Notes under the pieces: model-generated
What the model was told of the DNA's origin: nothing
Database searches by the model: none
Seen by the model: the letters and a program-made list of their open reading frames with translations, nothing else
Program-made: the position numbers and the translations under genes
In this document: in pieces, positions 57,482 to 64,000 of the stretch
How the letters are laid out: every line of letters starts with the position of its first letter
How positions within the stretch are numbered: position 1 is the first letter of the stretch
Assembly: GCF_900187615.1 (NCBI RefSeq)
Contig: NZ_FYDO01000010.1
Location: 1 to 64,000, forward strand
Direction of reading: 5' to 3'
DNA from: Pseudomonas sp. Irchel s3f7
GTDB lineage: Bacteria; Pseudomonadota; Gammaproteobacteria; Pseudomonadales; Pseudomonadaceae
Length of the DNA stretch: 64,000 nt

Positions 57482-57600
57482 CTGCCAGCAGATCGTTAGG
57501 CAAAGGTATGATCAGGTCGCCAGTTCCATCCTAAGCGTCTTCAAAGGTAGCGGGCTACTCTCAACGCTGGCTGGACGCGATGCTGAATCCCGCTCAAATT
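57478..57600 (-). pseudogene. Inverted remnant of an AbrB/MazE-like gene
   Basis: Read on the minus strand, the DNA matches the 5' part of the intact AbrB-like gene at 59779 ('ctgatcataccttTgcct.acgatct' region, about 75 percent identity by eye over 90 bases). The encoded stretch 'DLIIPLPNDLLAAMG' aligns with 'DLIIPLPDDLLAAIG', then similarity stops at the TniQ 3' end. The upstream part of the frame is disrupted. It is a fragment only. Confidence 0.6.
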
Positions 57601-57647
57601 AGGCTTCAAACGCTTTTATTCCCTATAGATCTCATCAAGGGCCAGCC

Positions 57648-58808
57648 ATGTCCCAGAAAAATTTTTACCGCCGCCGGGCGCTGGCTGCACGGCTCACTAA
57701 GCTGATAACGCAAGTGGCAGTGGGCAGTGCTGCTGCGTCAGGTGTCTTCCTGACAGCGCCACGCCGAACCGGAAAGTCCACTTTCGCCCGCGAAGATTTG
57801 AGGCCTGCCTTGAAAGAGGCGGGAGCTATTGTGTTGTATGCCGATCTTTGGAAGGACCTGACGGCAGAGCCAGGAGCTGTCATAGCCGAGACTCTCCGAG
57901 AAGCTATTGGACGTGACAAAGAACTCATGAGCCGATTGGCGATAGCTCCCAGGCAGGAAGCGGTACGTGTCGGTCGCGTGAATTTCAACGTGAACAAAAT
58001 TGGGCTCGGGAAAGAAATCAGTCTCACCAAGGCATTTGAAGCGCTGTCCGATAAGGCGAAAAAACTCATTGTTCTGATAATCGACGAAACTCAACATGCG
58101 ATCACGACAGACGAAGGCGTCGCAACGCTCTTTGCGCTAAAGGCGGCCAGGGACGAACTTAACCGCTCCCAACATTATGGTCTTCGCATCGTTTGCATCG
58201 GGTCAAACCAAAACAAGCTTGCCATGCTTCGCAATAGCAGCGATGAGGCGTTTTTTGGGGCCTCAATGCTGCAGCTCCCAATGTTGGAAAAAGACTTCAT
58301 TGACTGGTATTGCAAGGCGCTTGACCTTCCAAATAATCTCGACCCTTCAGATGTATTCCAGTTGTTTCAAGAGAGTGGTTATCGCCCCGAAATTCTCAGC
58401 GCAGCCGCAGACGGTATCCGTTTCGATCTCACCGTGGGCCCTAAAGCCATCCTGGTGCGATTTACCGAGCTTGTCCGAGCGCAAGCGGAAGCGCTCAATG
58501 CGGATCTTAAGATGGTGATTCATAGCCTCACACCGATCCAGTCTGCCGTCATTTGTGTCATGGGTGCAAAGGGTGAGGGTTACGCGCCCTTCGAATCTTC
58601 GACTATGGAGTTGTATACCAAAGCGATAACGAACGCTGGCATAGCCCCAAGCGAGCCGAGGGTCGAAGTGCCAGAGGTGAAGCTAGCGCTCATGGCGCTG
58701 CAGGAAAAGAAACTGGTCTGGAAAACTTCTCGCGGTGTCTATACGATCGAGGAACAGGTGATAGTTGACCTTCTACGCGAAGATGGTCTGTTGGATGACC
58801 TAGTGTGA
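57648..58808 (+). CDS. AAA-type ATPase of unknown role
   Basis: This 386-residue protein has Walker A 'APRRTGKST' (37-45), Walker B 'IVLIIDETQH' (D146, E147) and a sensor-like 'LRIVCIGSNQNK'; a C-terminal winged-helix-like region follows ('LMALQEKKLVWKTSRGVYTI'). This resembles the archaeal-type/STAND-like ATPases rather than known TnsC, although the DETQH box is shared with the TnsC-like protein of this island. ATG 57648 has AAGGG. It is a single gene 166 bases after the TniQ gene. It could be a second transposition ATPase, a defence protein or a regulator; I cannot decide. Confidence 0.75.
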   Translation: MSQKNFYRRRALAARLTKLITQVAVGSAAASGVFLTAPRRTGKSTFAREDLRPALKEAGAIVLYADLWKDLTAEPGAVIAETLREAIGRDKELMSRLAIAPRQEAVRVGRVNFNVNKIGLGKEISLTKAFEALSDKAKKLIVLIIDETQHAITTDEGVATLFALKAARDELNRSQHYGLRIVCIGSNQNKLAMLRNSSDEAFFGASMLQLPMLEKDFIDWYCKALDLPNNLDPSDVFQLFQESGYRPEILSAAADGIRFDLTVGPKAILVRFTELVRAQAEALNADLKMVIHSLTPIQSAVICVMGAKGEGYAPFESSTMELYTKAITNAGIAPSEPRVEVPEVKLALMALQEKKLVWKTSRGVYTIEEQVIVDLLREDGLLDDLV

Positions 58809-58845
58809 ACCTCATCAATAGTGGTTCCTGCGTTGCAGCACGGTA

Positions 58846-59151
58846 GGTGAGTGCACCTTGCGTGGCGTTTTGTTCCCCGCTATCGAGACAGCTAAATCGT
58901 TGTGGCCGTGGAATTGGTGAGTTGCCACGCTGGAAGCACTTCGTGCCCGTGGTTTGGGACCGGTGATGGTCTATGCGCTAAACGTTGTGCTCGACAGCCA
59001 AGGCCGCTTCAACCCCGGTGACTGGGTGCGTAGCTCATTCCAGTTGAGCTACGAGGAAAGCTTTTTCCTCACTAAAAACTCGGTGTATGTCCTGCTCGGA
59101 AATGGCACGCGACAGAATGTCACCGTCAAAGACCTGATAAGCCTGAGATAA
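58846..59151 (+). pseudogene. DUF6957-like gene with in-frame stop
   Basis: The C-terminal part from 58921 ('TLEALRARGLGPVMVYALN', 'DSQGRFNPGDWVRSS', 'NSVYVLLGNGTRQ') strongly resembles the Pseudomonas DUF6957 family. In the same frame before it, a TGA at 58918 interrupts 'SLWPWNW', which looks like the family's tryptophan-rich upstream motif. A TTG at 58954 could restart a 65-residue product. The simplest reading is a decayed gene; a functional short protein is possible. Confidence 0.5.
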
Positions 59152-59565
59152 ACGCGCCTTACCAAACACGTCCGTACCACCACTGCCAGGCAGCGCTCGA
59201 TTTCTATTCCATTTTGATTTGATGAGCGACACCCTCAGCGAGCTTCGTCAGCACGCGCGGCCTCGGGTGATCTGATTTGCAGTCAGGCATGGCCTCACAA
59301 CAATGCCATTAATCACGCCAAGGCATCCGAAGATGAAAATCAACAGCACTGTCAAAGGTGAGGCCCGAGCCAAACTTGTGCGTCTGCAGAACTCGTCCAA
59401 GTACCATAGCTTTTTCAACGTCGATACTATCAATGCCTTTACCCAGGTTGAGGGCTCAGCCTTCGCCGGCAAGTCTTGCGGAGACTCCGTACAAGAAATC
59501 AGCTCCCTTGGGTGCTGGGAGTCAGACTGGTCAGGCCGAATTTCTTGCGTGCGAGAAAAACGCTG
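59152..59565. other. Stretch without a supported gene
   Basis: A plus-strand frame from about 59303 to 59722 ('MKINSTVKGEARAKLVRLQN...') has acceptable codon use up to about 59520, but then overlaps the antitoxin fragment on the other strand. A minus-strand frame with one hydrophobic segment (59248-59472) competes with it. I recognise neither and treat the stretch as decayed island DNA. Confidence 0.4.
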
Positions 59566-59757
59566 TCACGAACATGACGATGGCTTCTGTGCTTCTTCCG
59601 CTTCATCGATACGAATTTTGGCGCGTGCAACAATCGCTATCGCCTCGGCAATCGAAGCAGCGTCACCGGTCTCATACGCATCAGCCAAAAAGGCCTCCAC
59701 CATTTCCCAGCTATCCAAGTAATCCACTGGGCCAAGAACAGTAATTTTCTCTGTCAT
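59566..59757 (-). pseudogene. Truncated addiction-module antidote protein
   Basis: The 63-residue product starts 'MTEKITVLGPVDYLDSWEMVEAFLADAYETGD' in character (residues 1-32) and continues 'ASIAEAIAIVARAK', as in HigA-like 'putative addiction module antidote' proteins. The usual C-terminal helix-turn-helix after 'ARAKG' is missing; the chain diverges and stops. ATG 59757 has an AGGTG site. No matching toxin gene is next to it. It is divergent from the AbrB-like gene, 21 bases away. Confidence 0.55.
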
Positions 59758-59778
59758 GTGATCACCTAGGGGAAAATA

Positions 59779-60135
59779 ATGAACCCGACACCACTCTCTG
59801 AAAATGGCAGATGGATTGTTACCTGCCAAAACACTGATGATGTAACTGGCGATCTGATCATACCTTTGCCTGACGATCTTCTGGCGGCTATCGGGTTGAC
59901 CTGCGGTGACAAGCTGAATATGGAAAAACAACCGGACGGCACGATAACCCTGACACCAGTTCGTTATCAGCATGATGTTCAAACATTACTCGGCGTATTG
60001 GCCGATCTTTACCACGTCTGCGGAATGCTTGACGCCAAGGTTGAGGTTCTAGACCAAATCATGGCTGCGCTAAATGGAGAACCGTTGCCACACGAGTCTT
60101 TGGGCCCATATGCAGCCCCCGATCCTGGCCGATAG
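59779..60135 (+). CDS. AbrB/MazE/SpoVT-like DNA-binding protein
   Basis: This 118-residue protein has an AbrB/MazE-type swapped-hairpin domain: 'GDLIIPLPDDLLAAIGLTCGDKLNMEKQPDGTITLTPV' type sequence over residues 22-60. The C-terminal 55 residues ('VQTLLGVLADLYHVCGMLDAKVEVLDQIMAALNG') are helical and of unknown role. ATG 59779 has a GGGGAAA site. Proteins of this fold are antitoxins or transition-state regulators; no toxin gene follows in the next 180 bases. A fragment of a second copy lies inverted at 57478-57600. Confidence 0.75.
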   Translation: MNPTPLSENGRWIVTCQNTDDVTGDLIIPLPDDLLAAIGLTCGDKLNMEKQPDGTITLTPVRYQHDVQTLLGVLADLYHVCGMLDAKVEVLDQIMAALNGEPLPHESLGPYAAPDPGR

Positions 60136-60319
60136 CTGCCTGTCGTGAAGGGCTGTGTGTTGGCGCTGACGCCGAATTTACCCAGATGCCGAGATGTCAC
60201 TGACCCAGTCCGATTCCTCGAAAAACATTACCTGGGCAGGATTTTTGCCGATTTGGAGGTGGGGTAGTCTTGCGTCGGCAAGTGGGTCAAATCGGCATCC
60301 GCGTCAACACACTCACATC

Positions 60320-61708
60320 ATGATGAATGGATCACTGAGGAATTGGCAAAGTAGGTGCATTGATACGGCTCTGAACCATTATATCTCTAGCCCTCATCTT
60401 TTCTGTCAGGCGACGCCGGGCGCTGGGAAGACCCGAATGGCGGCAGAATTGGCAAGCCGTCTTCTGGAGCGCGACAAGATTGATCTGATTCTCTGCTTTG
60501 CACCTTCATGCCAGGTAGTAGAGGGTTTCCGGACTACATTTTCTAAAGTGCTCGGTCGGCGTCTGGATGGTTTGTTAGGAGCAATTGGTGCTGCTTGCAC
60601 CTATCAAGCGATGGAATATCGAGAGGAAGCCTTTTGGAAGCTTTTTGATGAGTATCGAGTTTTTGCTGTTTTCGATGAGATTCATCACTGCGCGGGGCAC
60701 GACTCACTATCAAGCAATTCGTGGGGGCAACAGATCATTCAGCGTGTACAGGACCGTGCAGCGTTCACTCTGGCGCTATCGGGTACACCTTGGCGCTCCG
60801 ATCAAAATGTTATTTCTCTGGCACGGTATTCAACCCCGGAAGGTGAGTTGATTTGTGATTACCGCTATGGGCTTAAAGAGGCCATCACCGATCGCGTTTG
60901 CCGGTCACCTCGCATCGTTTTAATGGATAACCAAGAGGTACGCCTTATGGAGGACGGGGATAATTACGGTTCGGTTAGGCTGTTTCCTAGCATTGCAAAT
61001 CTTTTAGACGAATCTCCCGTTTCTTACGAGGACCTGCTTTACCACGATGACATTCTCTGTCAGCTATTGAGCAAGGCATGCGAAAAACTTAACGATGTCA
61101 GAAAAGAGAAGCCGGATGCGGCAGGCTTGGTAGTTGCCACAAATATTAAACATGCTCACCAAATAGCTTTAGAGTTAAAGGCAAAGGGCGAAATCTGCTG
61201 CGTCGTGACAAACAAAACGCCGGATGCCCAGCAGATAATAAATAGTTTTAGAAATAGTCATTGTCGATGGATAATTTCAGTTGGGATGATTAGTGAGGGT
61301 ACAGATATTCCTCGGCTTCAGGTCTGCTGTTATCTGAGTCGCATTCGCACCGAACTGCACTTTCGACAAGTACTGGGAAGAGTTCTTCGGCGGATAGGGG
61401 AGTCTGATGATCAAGCATGGTTTTATGTTTTAGCCGAGCCATTACTGCAACGCTATGCGCAGCGACTTGCCGATGATCTACCCGAGGATTCAGCAGTCTG
61501 TATCCAGGTTAAAGTCCCAGCAAAAGAAGCCCGTGGTGAGGAGTTAAATGTTGAGGATCCTGATGAATATTTCGAGATAAATAGCTCTGGATACTTGGAG
61601 TCAAAATATCAGGTTGGTGATTTAACACCTGATGAGTTTCGATTGGAGTCGACCTTCGCCGTAAATTTTTCGCAGCACTTTCGACATCAGTTGCTGAGTG
61701 TTTTCTGA
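60320..61708 (+). CDS. SF2 DEAD/DEAH-type helicase
   Basis: This 462-residue helicase has motif I 'ATPGAGKT' (31-38), motif II DEIH (D119-E-I-H122), motif III 'LSGTPWR', and a second RecA domain with 'LVVATNIKHAHQIA', 'SEGTDIPRL' and motif VI 'FRQVLGRVLRRIG'. The pattern is that of type III restriction/UvrB-like (COG1061) helicases. ATG 60320 is chosen because similarity begins there; the open frame extends to 60194 without support. No nuclease domain is fused. It is followed 73 bases on by the BPSL0761-like gene. A defence role is possible but unproven. Confidence 0.85.
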   Translation: MMNGSLRNWQSRCIDTALNHYISSPHLFCQATPGAGKTRMAAELASRLLERDKIDLILCFAPSCQVVEGFRTTFSKVLGRRLDGLLGAIGAACTYQAMEYREEAFWKLFDEYRVFAVFDEIHHCAGHDSLSSNSWGQQIIQRVQDRAAFTLALSGTPWRSDQNVISLARYSTPEGELICDYRYGLKEAITDRVCRSPRIVLMDNQEVRLMEDGDNYGSVRLFPSIANLLDESPVSYEDLLYHDDILCQLLSKACEKLNDVRKEKPDAAGLVVATNIKHAHQIALELKAKGEICCVVTNKTPDAQQIINSFRNSHCRWIISVGMISEGTDIPRLQVCCYLSRIRTELHFRQVLGRVLRRIGESDDQAWFYVLAEPLLQRYAQRLADDLPEDSAVCIQVKVPAKEARGEELNVEDPDEYFEINSSGYLESKYQVGDLTPDEFRLESTFAVNFSQHFRHQLLSVF

Positions 61709-61781
61709 TTGAATAATGCGCACTTAGTCTGCGCCGACGGACGCAGCTGCTTCAGCGACTTAACAGGAGCGATAAATCTTT

Positions 61782-62075
61782 ATGACTAAGGTACATGAGC
61801 GTACCCGTAGCGTTGTCCAGACAGAGAGATTTCTACAGGATCTTGCCCATGACGCGAGCGTGCCCGAATCCTTACGACTTCGTGCCAAAGGCCTGCTGCG
61901 TCATTACCCCGCTGCGAGTGATATTTGGCTCGCTGGCAAATTAGAGGAGCGCCGGAAAGCCGAGCTGTATCTCGTTGAGGAGAAACATGGACCTCTACCG
62001 CCGGTACTAGGCGTCTGGTTGGTTACTGAGCTCCTGTTCTCTGACGACGGCCCAGATAGCGTTTCTCGGACTTAG
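61782..62075 (+). CDS. BPSL0761-like small protein
   Basis: This 97-residue protein starts 'MTKVHERTRSVVQTERFL' and continues with 'SLRLRAKGLLRHYPAASDI', the pattern I recall for the BPSL0761 family, common in Pseudomonas and Burkholderia and often in islands. It is soluble, helical and basic at the N-terminus. The function is unknown. The start is ATG 61782 after 'aggagcgataaatcttt'. It lies directly downstream of the helicase gene. Confidence 0.7.
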   Translation: MTKVHERTRSVVQTERFLQDLAHDASVPESLRLRAKGLLRHYPAASDIWLAGKLEERRKAELYLVEEKHGPLPPVLGVWLVTELLFSDDGPDSVSRT

Positions 62076-62473
62076 CGATCCTCCATTTCGTAGCCATTTC
62101 AGTAGGTAAAGTGCTGTCAATTTCGTAGGTTGCAACGCTGAACATAGTTATGCCGGCCGTTCGAGCCTTCCGCCTTATGACTGCGATAGCTACATGCCAA
62201 TGTGTAATTGTCACTCAGTCTCATAATTGGGAACCGCTTGGCAGGGTGTAATGCGTGCGCACTTATACCAAGCGATAGTCCGGTGAGTGCAACGTCAAGA
62301 GCTTGAGCCGGAGTAATTTGGGATGGCTATTTCTGCGCGGCAGTTTATCGATATCAGCGGTCGATGAACCTGCTTCGCGGAAATGATCAAGCCAATACCT
62401 GCCTAACTCGAAACTTCTCCGGCTTGTTGGAATCTGACGAATGTTCTGCCTATGACGACATTGTTGTCTCCGC
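62076..62473. other. Intergenic stretch without a supported gene
   Basis: Short minus-strand frames (62023-62214 and 62263-62487) exist but overlap the flanking genes and have no recognisable product. 'GGCAGTTTAT' at 62339 is the reverse complement of an end-repeat-like ATAAACTGCC, a single occurrence. The mixed composition and lack of frames suggest decayed or junction DNA. Confidence 0.4.
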
Positions 62474-63973
62474 TCAAACCACCTCAAGCTGTCCCATCAT
62501 GCCCATTGCCTCATGTTCGAGGATGTGGCAGTGAAACATGCGTAAGCCGGGCCATCGCTGTACTGTTTTAATACGTACGACTTCATTCGCGCGCAGGTTG
62601 ACCGTATCCTGCCATGCACGGAATGGAGCGGGCGTGACCACTCCCTCAAACTCGCGCTCAACTACTTGGAATTGGGTGCCGTGTAGGTGAAAGGGATGGT
62701 CCATGTCGCTGCGGTTGACGATTTCCCAAAGCTCCACTTCATTGACTCGGCTGGTCAGATCGATCCGTTGCATGTCGTATTCCTGATCGTTGACTAGGAA
62801 CTGAACGCTATGGCGACCATTGGCCATACTCATGCTTTCACTGAATACTACCTGCTTAGAGGTTGACGTCGGGCCAAGGTCGTCCACTGAGCCAAGATGG
62901 GCAGGCAAGTCTGCCTGTACCTTGGAAGTGACGGCTGCAAAATCAACTGTTAGCAGGGGGATGATTCGATCAGGCGCCACATTACCCATCTTGCCCCGTG
63001 GATATACATTAGCAATTAGCTCTGCTTTGTCTCGACGGTTACTGGCGTCGACTATGAGTTCGGCCCGTTGGCCGGGCGCCAGTAAGTATTCGGTCAGTCC
63101 TGGCTGTGCAGCTTCCAATAAACCACCGTCCGTTCCTACTAGAGTCAGCGTACTACCGGGCAGCGTGAGTTGTAGATATCGGGCACTACAGGCATTCCAA
63201 ACGCGCCAACGCTCGCGTCCTCCTGTATCGAATGGCAATACCGGTTGACGCTGGGCGTTGACCAAGGCGAACTGACCTTCGCGACCATTCATCCAGTCGT
63301 TTTCTTCATTTGGTGCAATGGCAGCATAGCGGTCCAGTTTGAGATCAGAGATCACTAACAGTCGTTCCGGCAGTGTGATCAGTGGGTCTTTGCGCGATCG
63401 GACCACCAGAGCCCCAGCCAGTCCACGGAAGGCTTGCTCGGCGGTATATTGGTGTGGATGAGGGTGGTACCAGTAGGTACCGGCACTACCCTCGGGCAGA
63501 TTGAAACGATAGATACGGCTTCCGCCGGGTGGCACTGGGTCTTTCGGGTTACCGTCCTGCTCCGGCGACACTGGCAAGCCATGCCAGTGAATAGTGGATG
63601 GCTGTTTAAGCTGGTTCACGAAGGTGATTTCCACCGTGTCCCCCTCAAATAGCTCAATCAAAGGACCGGGCAGAGTGTCGTTATAGGCCCAGAACTCGGT
63701 CGAAGCATGACCGGGGATAAACGGCAGCGTTACAGGTGCAGCGATCAGCTTGCCTTGGAAGTTGCCTGGCTGATTGCTGGTGTTGGTCAGTTTGGTGAGT
63801 TCCCGAAGAGTACCACCTTTGGGCAGTGACTCTGATGCCAGCAATGGCAGCCCAAGAGGCGACGACGGGGAGCCCATGGTCTCGACCGACCAGGCGCGCA
63901 ACCAAGGAGTTACCAGTCCTGCTACAGCCATCCCGCCGAGAAAGGTACGTCGTTGCATCTGGGTCACCTTCAC
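62474..63973 (-). CDS. Multicopper oxidase, Tat-exported (CueO/CopA-like)
   Basis: This 499-residue periplasmic oxidase probably oxidises Cu(I) or a phenolic/metal substrate while reducing oxygen. A Tat-type leader (QRRTFLGG, residues 7-14) is present. The four copper-binding motifs are visible: H129-W-H131-G, H170-P-H172 (in 'YWYHPHPH'), 'HPFHLHG' and 'HCHILEHEAMGMM'. The last carries the type 1 Cys and an axial Met candidate. The gene is intact, with M1 at 63973; M6 could be the start. It sits at the edge of the island and may be its cargo; no copper regulator is visible in the window. Confidence 0.9.
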   Translation of the reverse strand: MKVTQMQRRTFLGGMAVAGLVTPWLRAWSVETMGSPSSPLGLPLLASESLPKGGTLRELTKLTNTSNQPGNFQGKLIAAPVTLPFIPGHASTEFWAYNDTLPGPLIELFEGDTVEITFVNQLKQPSTIHWHGLPVSPEQDGNPKDPVPPGGSRIYRFNLPEGSAGTYWYHPHPHQYTAEQAFRGLAGALVVRSRKDPLITLPERLLVISDLKLDRYAAIAPNEENDWMNGREGQFALVNAQRQPVLPFDTGGRERWRVWNACSARYLQLTLPGSTLTLVGTDGGLLEAAQPGLTEYLLAPGQRAELIVDASNRRDKAELIANVYPRGKMGNVAPDRIIPLLTVDFAAVTSKVQADLPAHLGSVDDLGPTSTSKQVVFSESMSMANGRHSVQFLVNDQEYDMQRIDLTSRVNEVELWEIVNRSDMDHPFHLHGTQFQVVEREFEGVVTPAPFRAWQDTVNLRANEVVRIKTVQRWPGLRMFHCHILEHEAMGMMGQLEVV

Positions 63974-64000
63974 TTAGTCATTGGCATGTTCATCATGTTT

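Larger units (their letters stand above)
50850..64000. mobile_element. Tn7-like heteromeric transposon / genomic island (far end not seen)
   Basis: The stretch begins directly after the AraC gene with repeated short motifs. It carries tnsC, tnsB and tnsA homologs, a TniQ/TnsD-like gene and accessory genes. Base composition drops visibly relative to the neighbouring core genes, most in tnsABC. No second set of end repeats is recognised up to 64000, so the right boundary is uncertain and the multicopper oxidase may or may not be cargo. Confidence 0.65.

Noticed and set aside
57384..57602. A 72-codon plus-strand frame at the end of the TniQ gene
   Set aside because: It is the antisense of the AbrB-like remnant and overlaps the TniQ frame.
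62263..62487. A 74-codon minus-strand frame downstream of the multicopper oxidase
   Set aside because: It overlaps the end of the oxidase gene, has no ribosome site and no recognisable product.
1..64000. tRNA and rRNA genes
   Set aside because: None was recognised by eye on either strand; a covariance search would be needed to exclude a tRNA fragment near the island.

Overview
The window reads as chromosomal DNA of a Pseudomonas, most likely the P. fluorescens group. Reasons: high-GC core genes in a familiar Pseudomonas order (HU, rubredoxin reductase, rubredoxin, ubiC-ubiA, phoB-phoR, phoU-pstBAC-pstS, MFS transporter, purEK, LysR-aspA), many paired REP palindromes of the fluorescens type (core 'aggagc.ggcttgc'), a Lap-type adhesin system, and Pseudomonas-restricted small families (DUF6124-like, BPSL0761-like, DUF6957-like). 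These names come from recalled family resemblance and visible motifs; no database search was run.

Layout. 1-660: the 3' tip of an IS256-family transposase and a small proline-rich ORF of unknown function. 675-4360 (minus): a TauD/TfdA dioxygenase with a complete sulfonate/taurine-type ABC transporter. 4712-19984: a type I secretion system (LapC-, LapB- and LapE-like genes, minus strand) divergent from a 10-kb LapA-type adhesin gene (plus strand). The adhesin has an N-terminal retention module, a TAAG cleavage motif, about 20 cadherin/VCBS-like repeats, an inserted lectin-like module, a vWFA domain and RTX repeats. 20.1-24.97 kb: two small Pseudomonas proteins, HU, rubredoxin and its reductase, and the first two ubiquinone-synthesis enzymes. 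25.0-38.5 kb: the phosphate regulon (phoBR, phoU, pstBACS) with three recognisable Pho boxes, interleaved with a CNNM/CorC transporter, an M23 peptidase and a response regulator. 38.6-50.8 kb: MFS transporter, thioesterase, sugar-phosphate mutarotase, small membrane and exported proteins, purEK, two tandem small metzincin proteases, a LysR regulator with aspA and an asparaginase, and an AraC regulator.

50.85 kb to the window end is an accessory island with lower GC and many rare codons. It begins 3' of the araC-type gene with repeats resembling transposase-binding sites, followed by tnsC, tnsB and tnsA homologs (minus strand, ATGA overlaps). A divergent TniQ/TnsD-like targeting gene follows, then an AAA ATPase, broken DUF6957-like and antitoxin genes, an AbrB/MazE-like gene, an SF2 helicase, a BPSL0761-like protein and a multicopper oxidase. 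I read this as a Tn7-like heteromeric transposon with cargo whose far end lies outside the window or is not recognisable. It is the strongest candidate for an undescribed system here; the paired metzincins, the structured leader before the DUF6124-like gene and the terminator in the purE leader are further candidates.

How the parts work together: the Lap cluster exports and anchors a biofilm adhesin; the Pho/Pst block senses and imports phosphate; ubiC/ubiA start ubiquinone synthesis; aspA and the asparaginase catabolise asparagine and aspartate; the island carries its own transposition machinery plus nucleic-acid-acting and metal-related cargo.
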